Part shown: positions 13,229-26,400 of the stretch, piece by piece
Layout of the letters: each line of letters starts with the position of its first letter
How positions within the stretch are numbered: the stretch's first letter is position 1
DNA from: Monarcha castaneiventris obscurior
Taxonomy: Eukaryota > Chordata > Aves > Passeriformes > Monarchidae
Assembly (NCBI GenBank): GCA_026261815.1
Contig: JAMPIT010000350.1
Location: 1,860,001 to 1,924,000 of the forward strand
Length of the DNA stretch: 64,000 nucleotides
Direction: 5' to 3'
Notes under the pieces: generated by a model
Databases searched by the model: none
What the model saw: the letters and a program-made list of their open reading frames with translations, nothing else
What the model was told of the DNA's origin: nothing
Translations under genes and position numbers: made by a program

Positions 13229-13335
13229 GTGTTTCAAATTATTGTGAAAGATATGCTGAAGGAATGAGACTTGTTCTGAACACCTTTGGGCCAGTTCCAG
13301 AATTTTCAGGTGAAACTGTGCAGAAAGTGAATCAG
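13229..13335 (+). CDS. CRYL1: CRYL1 penultimate coding exon
   Basis: The 107-nt exon continues lambda-crystallin: the split glycine codon, then [20 protein letters not shown] and [15 protein letters not shown]. This is the C-terminal helical domain of the dehydrogenase, which in this family contributes to dimerisation and closes over the active site. The acceptor is TTTTCAG|GTG with AG at 13227-13228. The donor is CAG|GTAAAT with GT at 13336-13337. The exon leaves the frame in phase 0, matching the next exon. A CR1 copy ends only about 40 bp upstream, so the branch point and pyrimidine tract lie in or next to its edge. The frame is clean. Confidence 0.93.
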
Positions 13336-15134
13336 GTAAATACCAAGTTGATCAAAACAGCGACATTCAGAACAAAGAAAATTAGTTTTTATTTTAACAT
13401 TTGTACTATTTCAGCTTACTGCTGGATGTATCAGTAGTCTGTATTTATTATATGAATGTGTACTTTAAGGAAAAAGGTCAGTACAGCGTGCATGTGAGTC
13501 CTTTCTGAAAGCACTTGGACATACATCATGGGAAAGTGACCTAGCAGTCACATTATTACCAGTAACATTATTACTAGACAGAGGAGTCAGCTGCTAACAG
13601 CTGTGGGTTATTGGCATTAAATCCCCCATGCTATTCCTTACCTCTTCTCTCCTGTGTCCTCTTGTTGTATTATGCTCAGCCTCCTTTCCTACATGAATAT
13701 TTATCCTGTGTCTTCCTCCTACTCCATCTTCCTGCACAAAACTGTAGCTTTTTTTCTTCTAGGTGCTCTTTTTATACGTTACAAACCAGAGTTGCAGTTT
13801 GTAATGTGTACAAATACATGTTTAAGATAAGCATGTGAGCAGTCTGGTAAGGTTCCTTGCACATTTAAAGATAAAATGTGTTTAAGTGCTATTCTGGATT
13901 GGGATCTAGTTTGTCTATTAACATTTCTAAACCCAGAATTTCTTTACACTCACTATGTAGTAATTTTGAATTACCATAGGAATCAATTGAAGTATTGTAA
14001 TTTCCTAATTTGGCCTTTTCAAAGCTGCCTTTTTTAATGATTCACTAAAGAACGTGTTGGGGGTTGAATAATTTCTGATCATCTGTCAGAGATTAATTCC
14101 AAATATGGAGGCAGTCTGTCTGGAAGATAGCATTTTGTGTTTCTATTTATGTTAATGCAATTTGAGGAAAGAGATTCTTTTATGCTTAAACAACATAGAC
14201 TGCTTATAATAACAATCAGTAATAATTTTGGAATCATTCACAATCAGAAACTTTTAATTGGTATGAAGCAGTTTGGCTTTCTTTATAGAAGGCTGGATTC
14301 CACTTCACCATCTGTTTCTCTGTCTCTTTATTACCTTCAGTGCCAAAGATGGACTTGCAGAGATCCTCTGTTAGAGTAAATCATTAAACATTTCTTATCT
14401 TTCTCCTCCATCCCTCCCTCTGATTTTTTTCTGGAGTGACTGCAGCTTGCCAGTCATTGGTAGCAGGTCCAGGTTTTACCCAGTTTCTCAACACCGCCTT
14501 TTAAGCCTAAGACCTCAGCTACTATTTTGGCAAAGATGACCTTGTGGTCTCTATCTGCACTCTCAAAACAACTTTTTTGTCTTTGGCACTTCTAAGACAA
14601 CTTTGACTGTGCACTCAGAAATACTTTTCTTCCCTGAGTTTGCTATGTGTCTTCCCCTGTAATTTTTATTATAACTGGTATTCTTAAAACAAAATGTTTT
14701 TAACAAACATGATAATCCTTCACTGCATTTATGGTGAACTACTAACAGGAATCTGGTTCAGAACACATTTTTAGCAACATAAATTGCCAGGTTGCCTCCT
14801 TTCTGCTTAATAGAAGATTATCATCAAAGAGACTAGACAGTGGCTGTGTGGAGCAAAATGAGGGAAGAGGCTGATGCTTTGTTGTTTTTGTAGTCATTTT
14901 CATTGCCACATTCAGGATAGCCTTATCCAAGTGGGAGCATTTTTCTTCCCATACAGGTTGGCTCCTTTCCAGTCACTCCTGTAAAGAATTAGTGACCTCT
15001 TTCTTGTGATAGCCCAAATTACAGTTTGTGTGGATGGTGACTTGGTCTGACACAGGGAAAGCAGAAAAACAGTGCTGGTGAAAAACTTTTCACTCAGAAT
15101 GTGAAATTTAATCATCTTAAATTTTCTCTTCCAG
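13336..15134 (+). other. CRYL1: Last CRYL1 intron (1.8 kb)
   Basis: The intron runs from GT at 13336 to AG at 15133-15134 (TCTCTTCCAG). No exon-like or repeat-derived sequence stands out. The open frames in it, such as 13611-13838, have the T/C-rich composition of non-coding DNA. Confidence 0.85.
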
Positions 15135-15248
15135 GCACTGTCTGAAAAAATTCCAGTTGTTCCAAAAGTCCTGGATGCCAGGAGAAAATGGAGAGATGAA
15201 TGTCTCACTGGTCTTGCCAAACTGAAAACACAAATGAAATCTGACTGA
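15135..15248 (+). CDS. CRYL1: CRYL1 terminal coding exon with stop
   Basis: The exon encodes the last 37 residues of lambda-crystallin: ALSEKIPVVPKVLDARRKWR then DECLTGLAKLKTQMKSD and TGA at 15246-15248. The RRKWRDECL.LAKLK pattern matches the conserved CRYL1 C terminus. The exon starts in phase 0 after AG at 15133-15134. Together the three exons in the window give 108 residues, about a third of the roughly 320-residue enzyme. The final residues are the part of the protein that varies most between vertebrates. Confidence 0.93.
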   Translation, partial: ALSEKIPVVPKVLDARRKWRDECLTGLAKLKTQMKSD

Positions 15249-16261
15249 GGTGCACCTTGTCTAACAGGAGAGACCAAATGAAGAGCAGATCTTCATAAAA
15301 AAGCAGAAATTTTTGGTCATGCAGAAGAGGAGACTGAATGGGCAATTAATGATATATGCACATGGAGACCAATGAAACATTTGGTCCAAATTTGCCAAAT
15401 TCATGAATGACTAGAAACAGTTATTAAAAAGTTCAGTTAAAATTTATCAAATTACTATATAAATGCATTAAATGTATAAGCATTAAGTAGCTTTAGCAAC
15501 GTTAATATTGTGCAATGCCAGAATACAATCATGTTTTAAATAATGCATTTTTCAGCTTGCTTAGGAATTCAGCACTTGAACAATATTTGCTAATGCAGGG
15601 ATCTGAAATAGGCAAACATCAGCTGTTTGTCACTGGAGAAAATAAGCCCTCCCCCACCAGTCACTGTGACAGTGAGGTTAATTTGTAAAGCAGTGACTGC
15701 AGATAGGAAGAGGTGGTACTGAGCAAAGTGTGAATTCACTGGCCAGTGAGCTGAGACCTCAGCAGCAGTTAAGGGTCACTTCAGTTTGTTTCTGTTACCG
15801 TTTCACAATGTAGGGGAAAGAATTGCTCCTCCTTTCCCTCCCCGTGGCACTTCTGCACCTGTATGGTGATCTAAATGTGAGTAAATAGAGCAAAATTCCC
15901 CTTCATCCCCTCCCCCTGGTTCTGTAAGACTTACCAGAGACCTACTTGGTCTTCAAGACCATGCACTTGATAGCTGGTGGCTTTGCCGACTGATGTTTGA
16001 TGCTGGCTGTTGGCATTGCTGCTTAAGTATGTGCCCAATCTTATGACTTGCCTGTGACAAATAAGAGATCTTGATTCAGCAGCTGGTTTGGGAGACAGTA
16101 TGGTCTAGTGCATCTGTCTGGGCTTTCTCCATGACCTTCCGAATGATCTTGGGATACCAGTTCACCTCTCTGGTGCTATGTCTGTTTTATACATTAGCTG
16201 AAGCAAGATCTGCTTCTTTAGGACTCAGCCGTAGTGACTGTAACAGCTTTAGCTAAAGGAA

Positions 16262-16337
16262 CCCAGATATCTGAGTTGGAACTAGATGATCTTTAAGGTC
16301 CCTTCCAACCCAAGCCATTCGATGATTCCATGATCTG
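16262..16337 (+). mobile_element. CR1 3'-end fragment
   Basis: The piece reads TTGGAACTAGATGATCTTTA, then GGTCCCTTCCAACCCAAGCC and ATTCGATGATTCCATGAT, which is the CR1 terminal segment with a decayed octamer tail. It is only about 75 bp, the usual outcome of strong 5' truncation. If the long CRYL1 3' UTR is real, this copy is transcribed as part of it. Confidence 0.85.
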
Positions 16338-17354
16338 CTCTTTTGGTCCCCTACAGAAGGAAAGATGCAGTGGCTTAGATGTGGCATTTATGCTTAACTG
16401 CTGCCCTTTCCTCAGGAGATACAACATCTCCACATAGAGGAACACAGGATACACCTGGGAGCAGGATCAACCTCAGGTGCTGCAGTGGCATGTTTTGGTC
16501 CACTGCAAAGTGTTATTATGAACATCTGTATTCTGTAATATAGTTGGACATTGTTCTTACCTGGAACCTTGGGGCATTATTGTTAATGCAGGTAGTAGGA
16601 ATAATTCAAACAGTGCAACGTACCCATCCTGCTTGAGTTATGCAGTTCTGAATTTGTGCTAGCTGGTCATGTAACTTCACAGCACAGATGCAGAAGTTTT
16701 AAGCTGTCATTCTGCTGATTCTCGTGGGTTTTTTATAGAGGATGCAGTACACAAACAAGCTGTTGTTTAGTAAAGCTGTAACTTTACTAGTTACCATTTT
16801 GAGCTTAGCAGAAATGTCTGCATGAACATACCAAAACCTCTTATCTGTGCTTAGCTCACAGTAAAAGAGACATACGATAATTTGTATTGTTTGACACAAG
16901 TGGTGGGCCAAGAACACATCTCTGGATGTAAAACATAGGATGGGAGGCACAGTGTAGAGGTTGTCCTGTGCTTCTTTATAATCAGTGGAGAGAACAGGAA
17001 ATTTGTAAGCTCAGATTATTTTATCCTAATATAGACTTAAAATTGTCAGGTTTCTTCTCTTGTTTTTTATTGCCACAATGACTGGCTCAACCTGCATTTA
17101 GATACCTGGAGAGGTCAGTCCTCACTCCTGAGGCCTTACTAAGCAATAGTAAATTAATTATGAGGTTGATTTCCTCATTTTGTGTATGGTTTTGCATTTC
17201 AGACAAGGCTGAAGAAGGTTCTGATTACTTGAAAGATTTGACCTGTTTTTCTTGTCATAACTAATTGGCTTGCAGTGCTTCTGTTTACTCTGAGATTTTT
17301 AAAGGCTTGATCACATCTTGAAATATTTGCTGCCATCTTTACAATTTGCTTATT

Positions 17355-17360
17355 AATAAA
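17355..17360 (+). promoter_or_regulatory. Candidate distal poly(A) signal for CRYL1
   Basis: AATAAA within ATTAATAAAATATTTT, followed by a GT-rich downstream element (TTGTGTGCTCCAGTGTGATT) beginning about 26 nt later. This is the best-formed poly(A) context after the CRYL1 stop. Nearer ATTAAA hexamers are weaker alternatives. Confidence 0.45.
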
Positions 17361-20300
17361 ATATTTTAATGAGGAAGGTATTAACTTGTGTGCTCCAGTG
17401 TGATTGATGCTTTAGAGACAGAGCACTTCTGTGCAGTGAGCAGCTGCTCCACAGAGTGACAACAGATCTCACCTTGGAGCATCAGGTCCCACACAGGTTT
17501 ACAGCTACAAGTTGAGGAGGGAGGGAGATTCTTGACAAAAAGTGTATTTTAGCTGACAGTTGTGTAGGAGTTCCAGCCTCCAGAAGACACATTTTGCCCC
17601 ATGAGGATTAGTCAGGCAGAGGCACAGGTTGTCCACAGAGGTGGTGTAGTGTCTGAACCTGGAGGTTTTCACTGACTGGATAAAGCCCTGAGCAGCCTGG
17701 TCTCACCTTTCTATCTCAGAGCTGACTTCCTGTGAGCAGGAGGTTACATGTAGCAGAGACCTCCTAAGCTCCCTCCTGGCTTGCTTTTCCTGATTCCAAG
17801 TTTTATTAGATTCTGGATAATTTTCCATCAGAAATGTTGGTCCAGACACAGTCAAATATTCATTTTGTTCGATTGTCAACAGAATGAGCAGTAGTTAAAT
17901 GTTCAAGCAACTATTTTATGGCAAACTATGAGATATTTTGGAATAATTTATCTTTTTGTTTCTTTCTTACACAATTACATATTTTAAAATCCTGTATTTT
18001 TTTATTCAGGTTACACCTATAGAATTTTCTAAGGCCCTGTCTTTGTTACACTGTGTTTTTCTCTGTTTCACCAATTTGATATTTATTGTTTTCCTTATTG
18101 CACGTATTTTACTGTAAGTTACTGCTGCTTATTGGAAGCAGTGCCCAATGTGTCCATACCAAAGCATTTGATTTCTTTCCATTAGAAGTAAAACATCTAT
18201 TATGTGTGAGATAGGAAGAAGAAGAGATGCAGGAAAATACTCACCTGCTTCACTGCGGGAAGTCCAATGCCTCTGTTTCGGAAATCTCTGAGTGTAATGG
18301 AGTAGTTTGCAGCTTGCAAAGCAGCTGTATTAATTTACTTTCCCTATTCTGTAGTTGTTTCCCTATTCTGTTAAGTCATGCTAAATTTCAAAGTTAAAAT
18401 GTGAGCATTTTTCTGATTGCACTGTTATCTAATTGGAATGGTATTAAACTGTGTAATCCCATCTATACCATGTTTTAGGCAAAGAGTGAACCGTGCTTCA
18501 TTGGGGAAGCAGGAGAAGTGCTTGTGGTGCTTGTATAAAAACAGGAAAAAAAAAATTTGGGACAAAATGATGTCACTGTCAGTCTGTTTCTCGAAAGATG
18601 AGATCTGGTGCCAGTGCCATGTCAGGATTGCATTGCCATAGCATGGAGTTACAAAAAGGTGTTTGAGAACCTGTAACTGTGGTGCCCTTGCAGGGATGGA
18701 GATACAGAGGACAGGAGCTCTCCATGAGAAGAGGAGTCCAGCAGATGTGAACCCAACAATTACTGGAAGTGTCAGGAGGAAAACCAAATGGTCTTCTGCT
18801 TTCAACAGCCTACCAGGCCCAAAGGGAGTGTTTCACAAGTTAATTTGGATCTAGTTAGAGTAAACAAGTGTAAGTGAGTATGTTTGCTCTAGCTGCCTGC
18901 TCATCTGCTCTGTTCCCTCAAGCTTCAGTGTCAGAGTGTGTGTGTGCATGCACGTGTGGGTGCTATTGCAGAGTGGAAAGACAAAAACTGACCCCAGGGG
19001 AAAACCCACATTTGATTTGGTAAGGCTTTGTATGTACCAAGCCAACAGCCAAGGATTTCTTTCTGTTCTTTTCTGTGATTTCACAAACAGAATGGAGTTC
19101 CTCCCTTCATCATGTTGTTCAGAGTTAAGGGGGGGTGCAGCTTAGAGCACATCACTTACAGGGCCTTACCCATGGACTGGTTGGTATCTATTACAGTTCA
19201 TTTTTCAGGTCGAACCTTCTTCTCCAGAAAGGCTACACAAACCTCTTCTTCTATTATAAATGGGAGGTCATAAGAAACTAGCAGTGTTCTAGTTTTCTAT
19301 ACAACAGTATAACTTACTTTCTTACCCTATTCAAAGAAATGCTCCATGGGGTTGCACATCCCTCAGCATTTTCCCTTCTCTCTCTGATGATCCTTGTCCC
19401 TTTAGCAAGGATGGATTGCTCTTCACCAAACATTTAAATGGAGAGATGCTTGGAATAAAACAGCACTTAATGTGCATGAGATTTCTTCCTGAACCTGGGT
19501 ATGAAATGGTGATTTTAACGGGTGGCTTGGTAGACTTCTTCCAGGTACTTGGATTTCACATCTGTTTTCACAAGAAGCAGAGATGTGTAAGATGCAGAAT
19601 CATCCAGAAACTTTCCTTTTATCTATGAGTAGAATATGGTCTAACATGGAAAAGTTAAGAGTCCATAGGTCCATGTGGATGCAGGAAAGCTTTGTGCTGA
19701 ACTTACTTTTTAAAAAGATTCTATACAATAAGAGCTGTAAGTTGGATGTTTGATCTGTTTAGCATAAGCCTAGATGATGACACTGGTGTAGTTTTAAGAG
19801 ACTGCCCAAGGGTCCATAAGGGTCCAATACCTCTGTGTCATCACAGTGGAGATGTTTTCTGATAGAAACATTAAAAAGGCTCTGTAATTTGAAACATTGG
19901 GAAAACCTTCCTTTCCATTCACGATGTGTTTAAACTTTAACATCAGGTCTTGCACTAATTTTTCCAATACCATAATGGTACCTACTTTCCACATCAAGCC
20001 ATGGTTGGTTGTTCTTGGTCTGCTTAAACAGGTAATGCTCCTGAGGAATACACTGGAGGCATTTTCTGGCAGCCCAAGGAGAAGGTGATGAGGCTCGAAA
20101 ATGCTCACTGTGACTCTGATATTACTGAAAAATGAGGTTGTTGTTTATGAGTCAGCTTTACTCCAACCTGTGTTGATGGGGAGCTTTTTTTTTTTTTTAA
20201 GCCCTACTTAATGGGGTGAAATCTGCATACTAAGTCCTTAGGAGTAATATAGGAAGTATTTCTCTGCAGTTAAAAACATATTTCTGGAATTGCCAATAAA

Positions 20301-20413
20301 ACACAAAGGCAGCAGTCACAGAAGTGTGTGGTTTTGTGCATTCCAGAGCACCTTGCAACCACAAAGCCAGATTTTCTGATATTGCTCAGCAATGCCATTC
20401 CAAAGCCATGCAG

Positions 20414-20463
20414 TAATGGAAAGATGTAATTGTGCCATTAATGGAAAGATGTAATTGTGCTAT
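20414..20463. repeat. 25-bp tandem duplication, two copies
   Basis: TAATGGAAAGATGTAATTGT plus GCCAT at 20414-20438 is followed directly by the same 25 bp at 20439-20463 with one difference (GCCAT against GCTAT). The near identity points to a recent replication-slippage event. Confidence 0.9.
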
Positions 20464-23400
20464 TTCAAACACACGGGCTAGTGGGGACAGCAAGTTGCAT
20501 AGCCAGGTGATTTCATGGAATGAGCAGTGCCTGTTGTCCATGTTGTACTGAAGTTTATGGAGTAGCAGGAAGTCACATTTTGTACTTCTACAAACCAGAA
20601 ATGTTTCCATTTGCTTTTGATTTTCCTTCTTCAGAAAGAAAAGTTAACTACAAACATCATCTCCCCTCTAGAATATCTGTATCAGTGCATAGTAAAGGGT
20701 GATTACAGAAGTCTGAATATAGCTTCAGTTGCTGAAAGACACATCTAATATTACTCCATTGTTTTGTTTACAAAACAAAAGCTACTAAAAATAAGGATAT
20801 GACGGCAGAGAAAAATAGAAAATACAATTTTTCTTATCAATATGCTTATCAATATTTATATTACTGCAATTAAAATCAGATTTAATTAAGTAGTAAACTT
20901 AATCTTACATTTTAATCTGATCTTAGTGTCCTAATAGTTTATTATTAGGAAAACCAGTAGATAGGGATTAATGCAAACATATTTAATCATCAGTAAAAGT
21001 GAGGTCGGTGCATGTTGGTTGCACTTTGTGAACAGTGCTTACTGCATCTGAATATAGCTTTTGGTTTCAAGTCTCTTCTTACAAAAATTACGGTCCAGAC
21101 TCCTCTGGAGTGTGCTGCCATAAAACTTGCCTTGACAACTGTCCAGACAGTGGCCACTGACCATAGCCTCAGGTAGTTACTGCCATGTCCACCCTGTTGG
21201 CAGTCCTGTCCCCATGCCTATGAAGAGCAAAAGTGTAATTTCCAGCTGCCACCTTTCCTGTAAGCTGCCAGTGAGTTTCTTGAATGTTGCCAAAAGGGCT
21301 TTGCTCCAACATCCTGCTGCTGGCTGTGCTGGTGCAGGTCAGTAACCAGGCAATGTGGGCAGCCTTGCCCACAGCCCTGGGGTTTGTTCCATTTCTTAGG
21401 CCAGATCAGTCTGTGCTGGCCTCCAGTGTGGCTTGCTGCCCTGTTTCTGTAGCAAAGGGATTTTGGCTGTACTGCCTGAATAGATCAGTCTGCCCAGCTC
21501 ATGGGAAGTCAGCCACAGCCCGCTGCAGAGCTAGAAATGGATGTTAACAGCTCATCCTCATTCACCCATTTTCCAGGCTAACAAACTTGGGCTGTTCACC
21601 TATAAAATAAATTTTTTCCTTCCAAGATGGTTTACCTGTGATAGCTGATACTCATCTGCCCTGGTGCTGTGTTGGTCCAAGCTCTTTTCCATGATCCCTG
21701 CTGCAGCTTTTCTGCTTTTCCCTAATGTGGGTTACCACCAGCTGCCATCCACCTGATGGCATTACTTCAGTCTGAGGAAAGCTGGAGAACTTTCCATGAG
21801 GTAAATATTCATCTGTCAGCAGCATGGGGCTTTTGCCAAGACGTGTGTAGTTGCAGGACCTTCCTCTGGTGGTCGTGTCCAAGGTTCTGAAATTCGTGTT
21901 AAAAGGTAGAAGTAATGGATGCTAGAGCCTGCAAGAAGGGCTTGAACATGGCCAAGCTCATGATTTATGAGTAGTATAAAAAACAGATAATTTGGAAGCT
22001 GCCTAATTAAGGCAATGTTGAGAGACATCTAGAACAACACATGATCACCTCATTTATAGCAGGAAAGCACGAAGACCAGAATAAATCTCAGCTACCATGG
22101 GAAGACTGGTTTGTTTAGCTTTAAGATCACAGCTGTCCCTTACTTTTGGCAATGCTCAGTGAGCTTATTTTCAATAGCAGCACTGGAACAGTGTTATGCT
22201 GGTGGCTTCTCATCCTTTTAGTGTGCATTTCCTCAAGAAGTTTCCCTGAGGGAAACAAAACCTTGTATTTTCCAGCTCTTATTTTTAAATATATGATCCT
22301 TTGCATGATTTCCAAGCTCATGTAGCCATATGGTTATATGCTGCACTTCATTCTTCTTTTTCCTTTTTTTATCTTTTCTTTGAATTGTCCATTCACCATC
22401 CACCTCTCTTTCCACATTAGTTTTTTCTGATGACCCTTTATTACTGATGTTTCTCAGCTGCTCAGAGGATCCTCTTTAATTTCAAAGCTACAAATGGGAA
22501 TTAATTGCTATCCAGATGTTGTACCAACCTCCCACTCCAGCCCCTACAAGCAAACTCTTTGTGGTGACTACTGATTATTTTCACTCAGTAGATGGGATCC
22601 AAACTCTGGATCTGGCCATCTGGACCCTGCTTCATCACGGCTGGTCTCTTAAGTGCCTGTTTTGATCATTCCCCTGCAGCACATTGCAGATCCCCAGGCA
22701 CAGCCCAGCTGCCCATTGGCAGCACCTCCTCTGATTCACATTCCTCCCAGGACAGTGCTGTGTGCTGCAGGTGCAGGAGTGCCAAACGCAGCCTTTTCCT
22801 AATCCTCTCTGTTGACAGCAATGTTTAACTTCTCAGATTTAATCTCATTATAGGTTCCAAGACGAAGCTGCTCCCTGTTTTATGTCTGACTCAGTATTTA
22901 TCTGTCAACTTGGTGCCTGCTCAGATCATTGGTGATCAACTGCTCTGTGAGCCTTAAATCAAAGTTACTGGCAGAAGACCTTTTTAGACCACAGGGATTT
23001 TATGTTTGGATCTGAAAGGCACAGGGCAGTAGAAGCAGGATCCTTGTGGTCAATGCAATCCTTGTAATGTGCGACATTATATTTCTTTTTTAGCCTCACA
23101 GGGCAGCTCTTCCAACCCCTGGCTCCTGCCTGTTGCCTTTTCAATTCCTTGCATCCTCCCTGAGAAGCAGAGACCCCACACAGGTGATGTGTATTGGATA
23201 TACCAGTGCTCACTGATGCAGATTTTCTGAGCCCTCACTCCCTCCAGCTCTCACTTCATTCTTTTTTTATATTCCCCAGCAATGGGATATATTTTTGCTG
23301 GTTTCCAGGCCTGTTTAGCAAATATTGTCCTTCCAGTCATGGTTTTCTCAAGGAGACCTTACTATTATTGTTACCTGAGCTATTATTTTCATGTGTTTTT

Positions 23401-26400
23401 TTAGTGGTATATCCAACAATTTTACCTGGAGAAAGTTCTTACGGCAAATCTGTGACAGCTCTTCCTCAGTTTTTATTCCTTTTGTGCATAATTATGAAAT
23501 GCCTAATACATGCTTCTACTTTTGTTAATCTTTTCTTTGTTTGGAATGGAACCAGCTACAGTTCACACAATTCTACCCTTGGCTAAAATCCCCAGTTTAA
23601 ATACCTGAGAAAACCACAGTAACTGGGTGGAGAAAGTCTCCACAATTAAAACGCAAGCTGACTTAATGAAGGCAAATTTATTAGGGAAAATTTTATGACA
23701 GTAAATTTTCACCTTTGGCAATAGTCCAATATACAGCACAACAAATAGCACAGGGCTGAACAGCACCCTGAGCACACCCCAGACAGAGAGAGGCTGCACT
23801 GGGGGATTCTCAGATCTGTGTCAGCATCTCTCTTCACTTCCCAGGAAGAGGGGCAATGGTCCTGGCCTGTCTGTTTCTTTCTGCTTTGTGCCTTGTCCTA
23901 GCAGCCTTTTTTTTTTTTTTTGCATTTGTACCTTTTTATAGTTCCTGCCCTACGACCCCATATTTTTATTTTTGTTAGTCCATGCCTGTTTGGAGGTCCT
24001 TTATGGTCTCCCTCATTTTCCAGTTGCCCACTTAATGCTCAACTGCATCTTTGCTTTCCCATTTTTCCCTTGGTGGAGACCAGCAGTGCTCTGGGTCATG
24101 CACTCTCCCAGGGGAAGAGGACTGGAGGTGGCAGAGGGAACGGCTGCAAAAGCTACACAGGAGCCTGATCTGAGGGTGGCACCTTGGCAGAGGTCACTTA
24201 CTCAAGTTATGCTCTCAGCCCTGAGCATGGCAAGTTAAAAAATCTTGGCTGGGATCTGATCCCCTGTCAGCCCAAGACAGCAATAGGCCAAGCAGATTTA
24301 TCACCTGCTGCTCCCACTTCCACATCTCCTCCTTCTGATGCCCATGATTTTGGCTGACAGTTATTTTAACTGTTTGCTTGGTCTTCAGCTTTGTTCCTTT
24401 TTGTGGGCATGAAGACTAGCTTCATGTATCTACTCTCTTGGGCTCACTGCTTATGAAATAGATTGAAAATATTTTTCAAGCTTTTACAAGATCGTATGAA
24501 GCTCACTGTAGCTGAAAATACAAGTATCAAGAGAGTTTGATCCACAGCTTAGATTTTTTTTAAAAAAGTCTTCCTAAGTGTAAGTTAAGCAACTAAACAA
24601 GTTATTTAGTTGCAGAGCTTTGAGTTCTTTTAGGAAAGGATTGATACACATCTCTTGGAGATGATGCAGATATAGTTAGTACACATCAGAGATCCTTGAT
24701 CCCTATAAACATGCAAATTAGAAGCAATTAAAATATACAACATGGCCTAATGCTTAATATAAGCATACACCCAATGCTCATGCAGCCACAAATTAGTTTA
24801 TCTAAAGAGACCAAGAGGAAGATGAAGAAAAGGGTGGGGTAACACTTGTTCACAATAGTCTAGCTCTGAGAAGGTGGTTTCCAAAGGGCTATTTTGGGAG
24901 CATTTTAGGTCATTGTACAAATAAAAAACCCCAAACCCACAAAAAATCCAGCCCCAAACTTACTGTAAACAAGACAAATACTCAGGGAAGCAATCCAAGC
25001 TAAAGTGGTGATGGGCATTGCAGAAACATAGTAAAGCTACACAAACAATACATAATACAATAATTTCCAGCGGGGTATGAGCAAGCCAGGGCTGCTGAGA
25101 CATCCCCATTGCACAAAGTAATGAAGAAATCACAAGAGCAGATACTCATAACTTTTAGAAAGGGGAAGTTGTGAAGGAAATAGGAAATAAAGTCAAGACA
25201 AAGAGGTGTTGAAATAACCAGGGAAGGAGGAATCAGTGTCAACACTGAGGCTGTGACAGATGAGAGAACAGAAGAGGGAAACAGGACATGGATGTGAAAC
25301 TAGTGGGGAAAGGCCACCAGAACACCAGAAAAAATCTGCAAAACCAGGAGAGTGCAAATAGCTGCTGACTGCCAGTTTTTACTGCTCTTTCCTGATTTTG
25401 TGGAAGGTCACCTCAATGCTTCCTTAGAGATAGGATGGGAGTTAGTATTGGAGGCAGCCTTGGTGAAAGTTGCCATCAATGGATTCACATCACTTTAAAG
25501 GCAGCAGTGAGCAAGGAGGAGCCAGTCAACCCCAACAGCTGGGCAGGGAGCTGGGGATGCCATGGGCTGCTCATTCCTTGCAAGAGGCATCTGCTTCAGG
25601 AGGCAGCACTTTACAGGGTAAACCATGTCATACAGACACTCAAATGACAACACTGTCATAAAACAAAATGAAGGTTTCAACAAGATTGCAGTTTTTTCAA
25701 GAATTAGCAAACCTTCAGGCCATTGTCTGAGGTAAGTGCTAAGGGTAGCCAAAGAGTTGTGGAGCTCCTGTGCTTCTCACTTCCATGAGCAGCAATTTGG
25801 CATTTAAGGGCTGGGAGAGATATTCCCATGAAAGATCTGAATGCTGTTCCTTGGTCACTGCATGTAAGACAGTATAAATAGCAGACATATTTAAATTAGT
25901 GACAACACTCTCCATCATCCTGCAAACATCAGTTCTTTCACCTTAGATTTACAGCCTCTCATCTCCAGTATCTTCATCTAAGGCAAAGGGCAAAATGCTG
26001 TCATGCAGGAATTAATAAATAACAGATAGATGCCATGTTTGCAGGAGATGGACTCTGCACCACTAACTCCTCCGTGGAGGATAACAAACTGAGATGTGCT
26101 CAGCCACCCATGTTGGACAGACACTGGTACATGGAACCATTCTTTGAACCTCTCTTTGGTGTGCAAATGTCTTTGATCCTGTGTGTGATGGGTCCATGGA
26201 TGTCATTCCATGGAGTGAGGATGGCTACAGCTGGCAAAAGGCTAGGTAAATTAAAGATGTAAACTTGAAAAAAACAGGCAGATTAAAAGGATTGGTTGTA
26301 AAACAAAGTGAGTATGCTCTGAGATAAAGGTACATAATGGGCTGCAGCTGAAAAGATTATAATGGTGGTATATAAAGAATGTCCTGAATTAATCACTTCC

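Larger units (their letters stand above)
15249..17380 (+). other. CRYL1: Probable CRYL1 3' UTR / downstream flank
   Basis: Sequence after the CRYL1 stop. Two weak ATTAAA signals (15423-15428 and 15467-15472) would give a short 3' UTR of about 200-250 nt. A canonical AATAAA at 17355-17360, followed within 25 nt by a GT-rich tract, would give a 2.1-kb UTR. A short CR1 3' end lies inside at 16262-16337. No coding frame is convincing. Which poly(A) site is used cannot be decided from DNA. Confidence 0.5.

Noticed and set aside
23194..23586. 130-residue hydrophobic + strand frame
   Set aside because: It is Phe/Leu/Ser-rich as expected from T/C-rich DNA, and has no motif.
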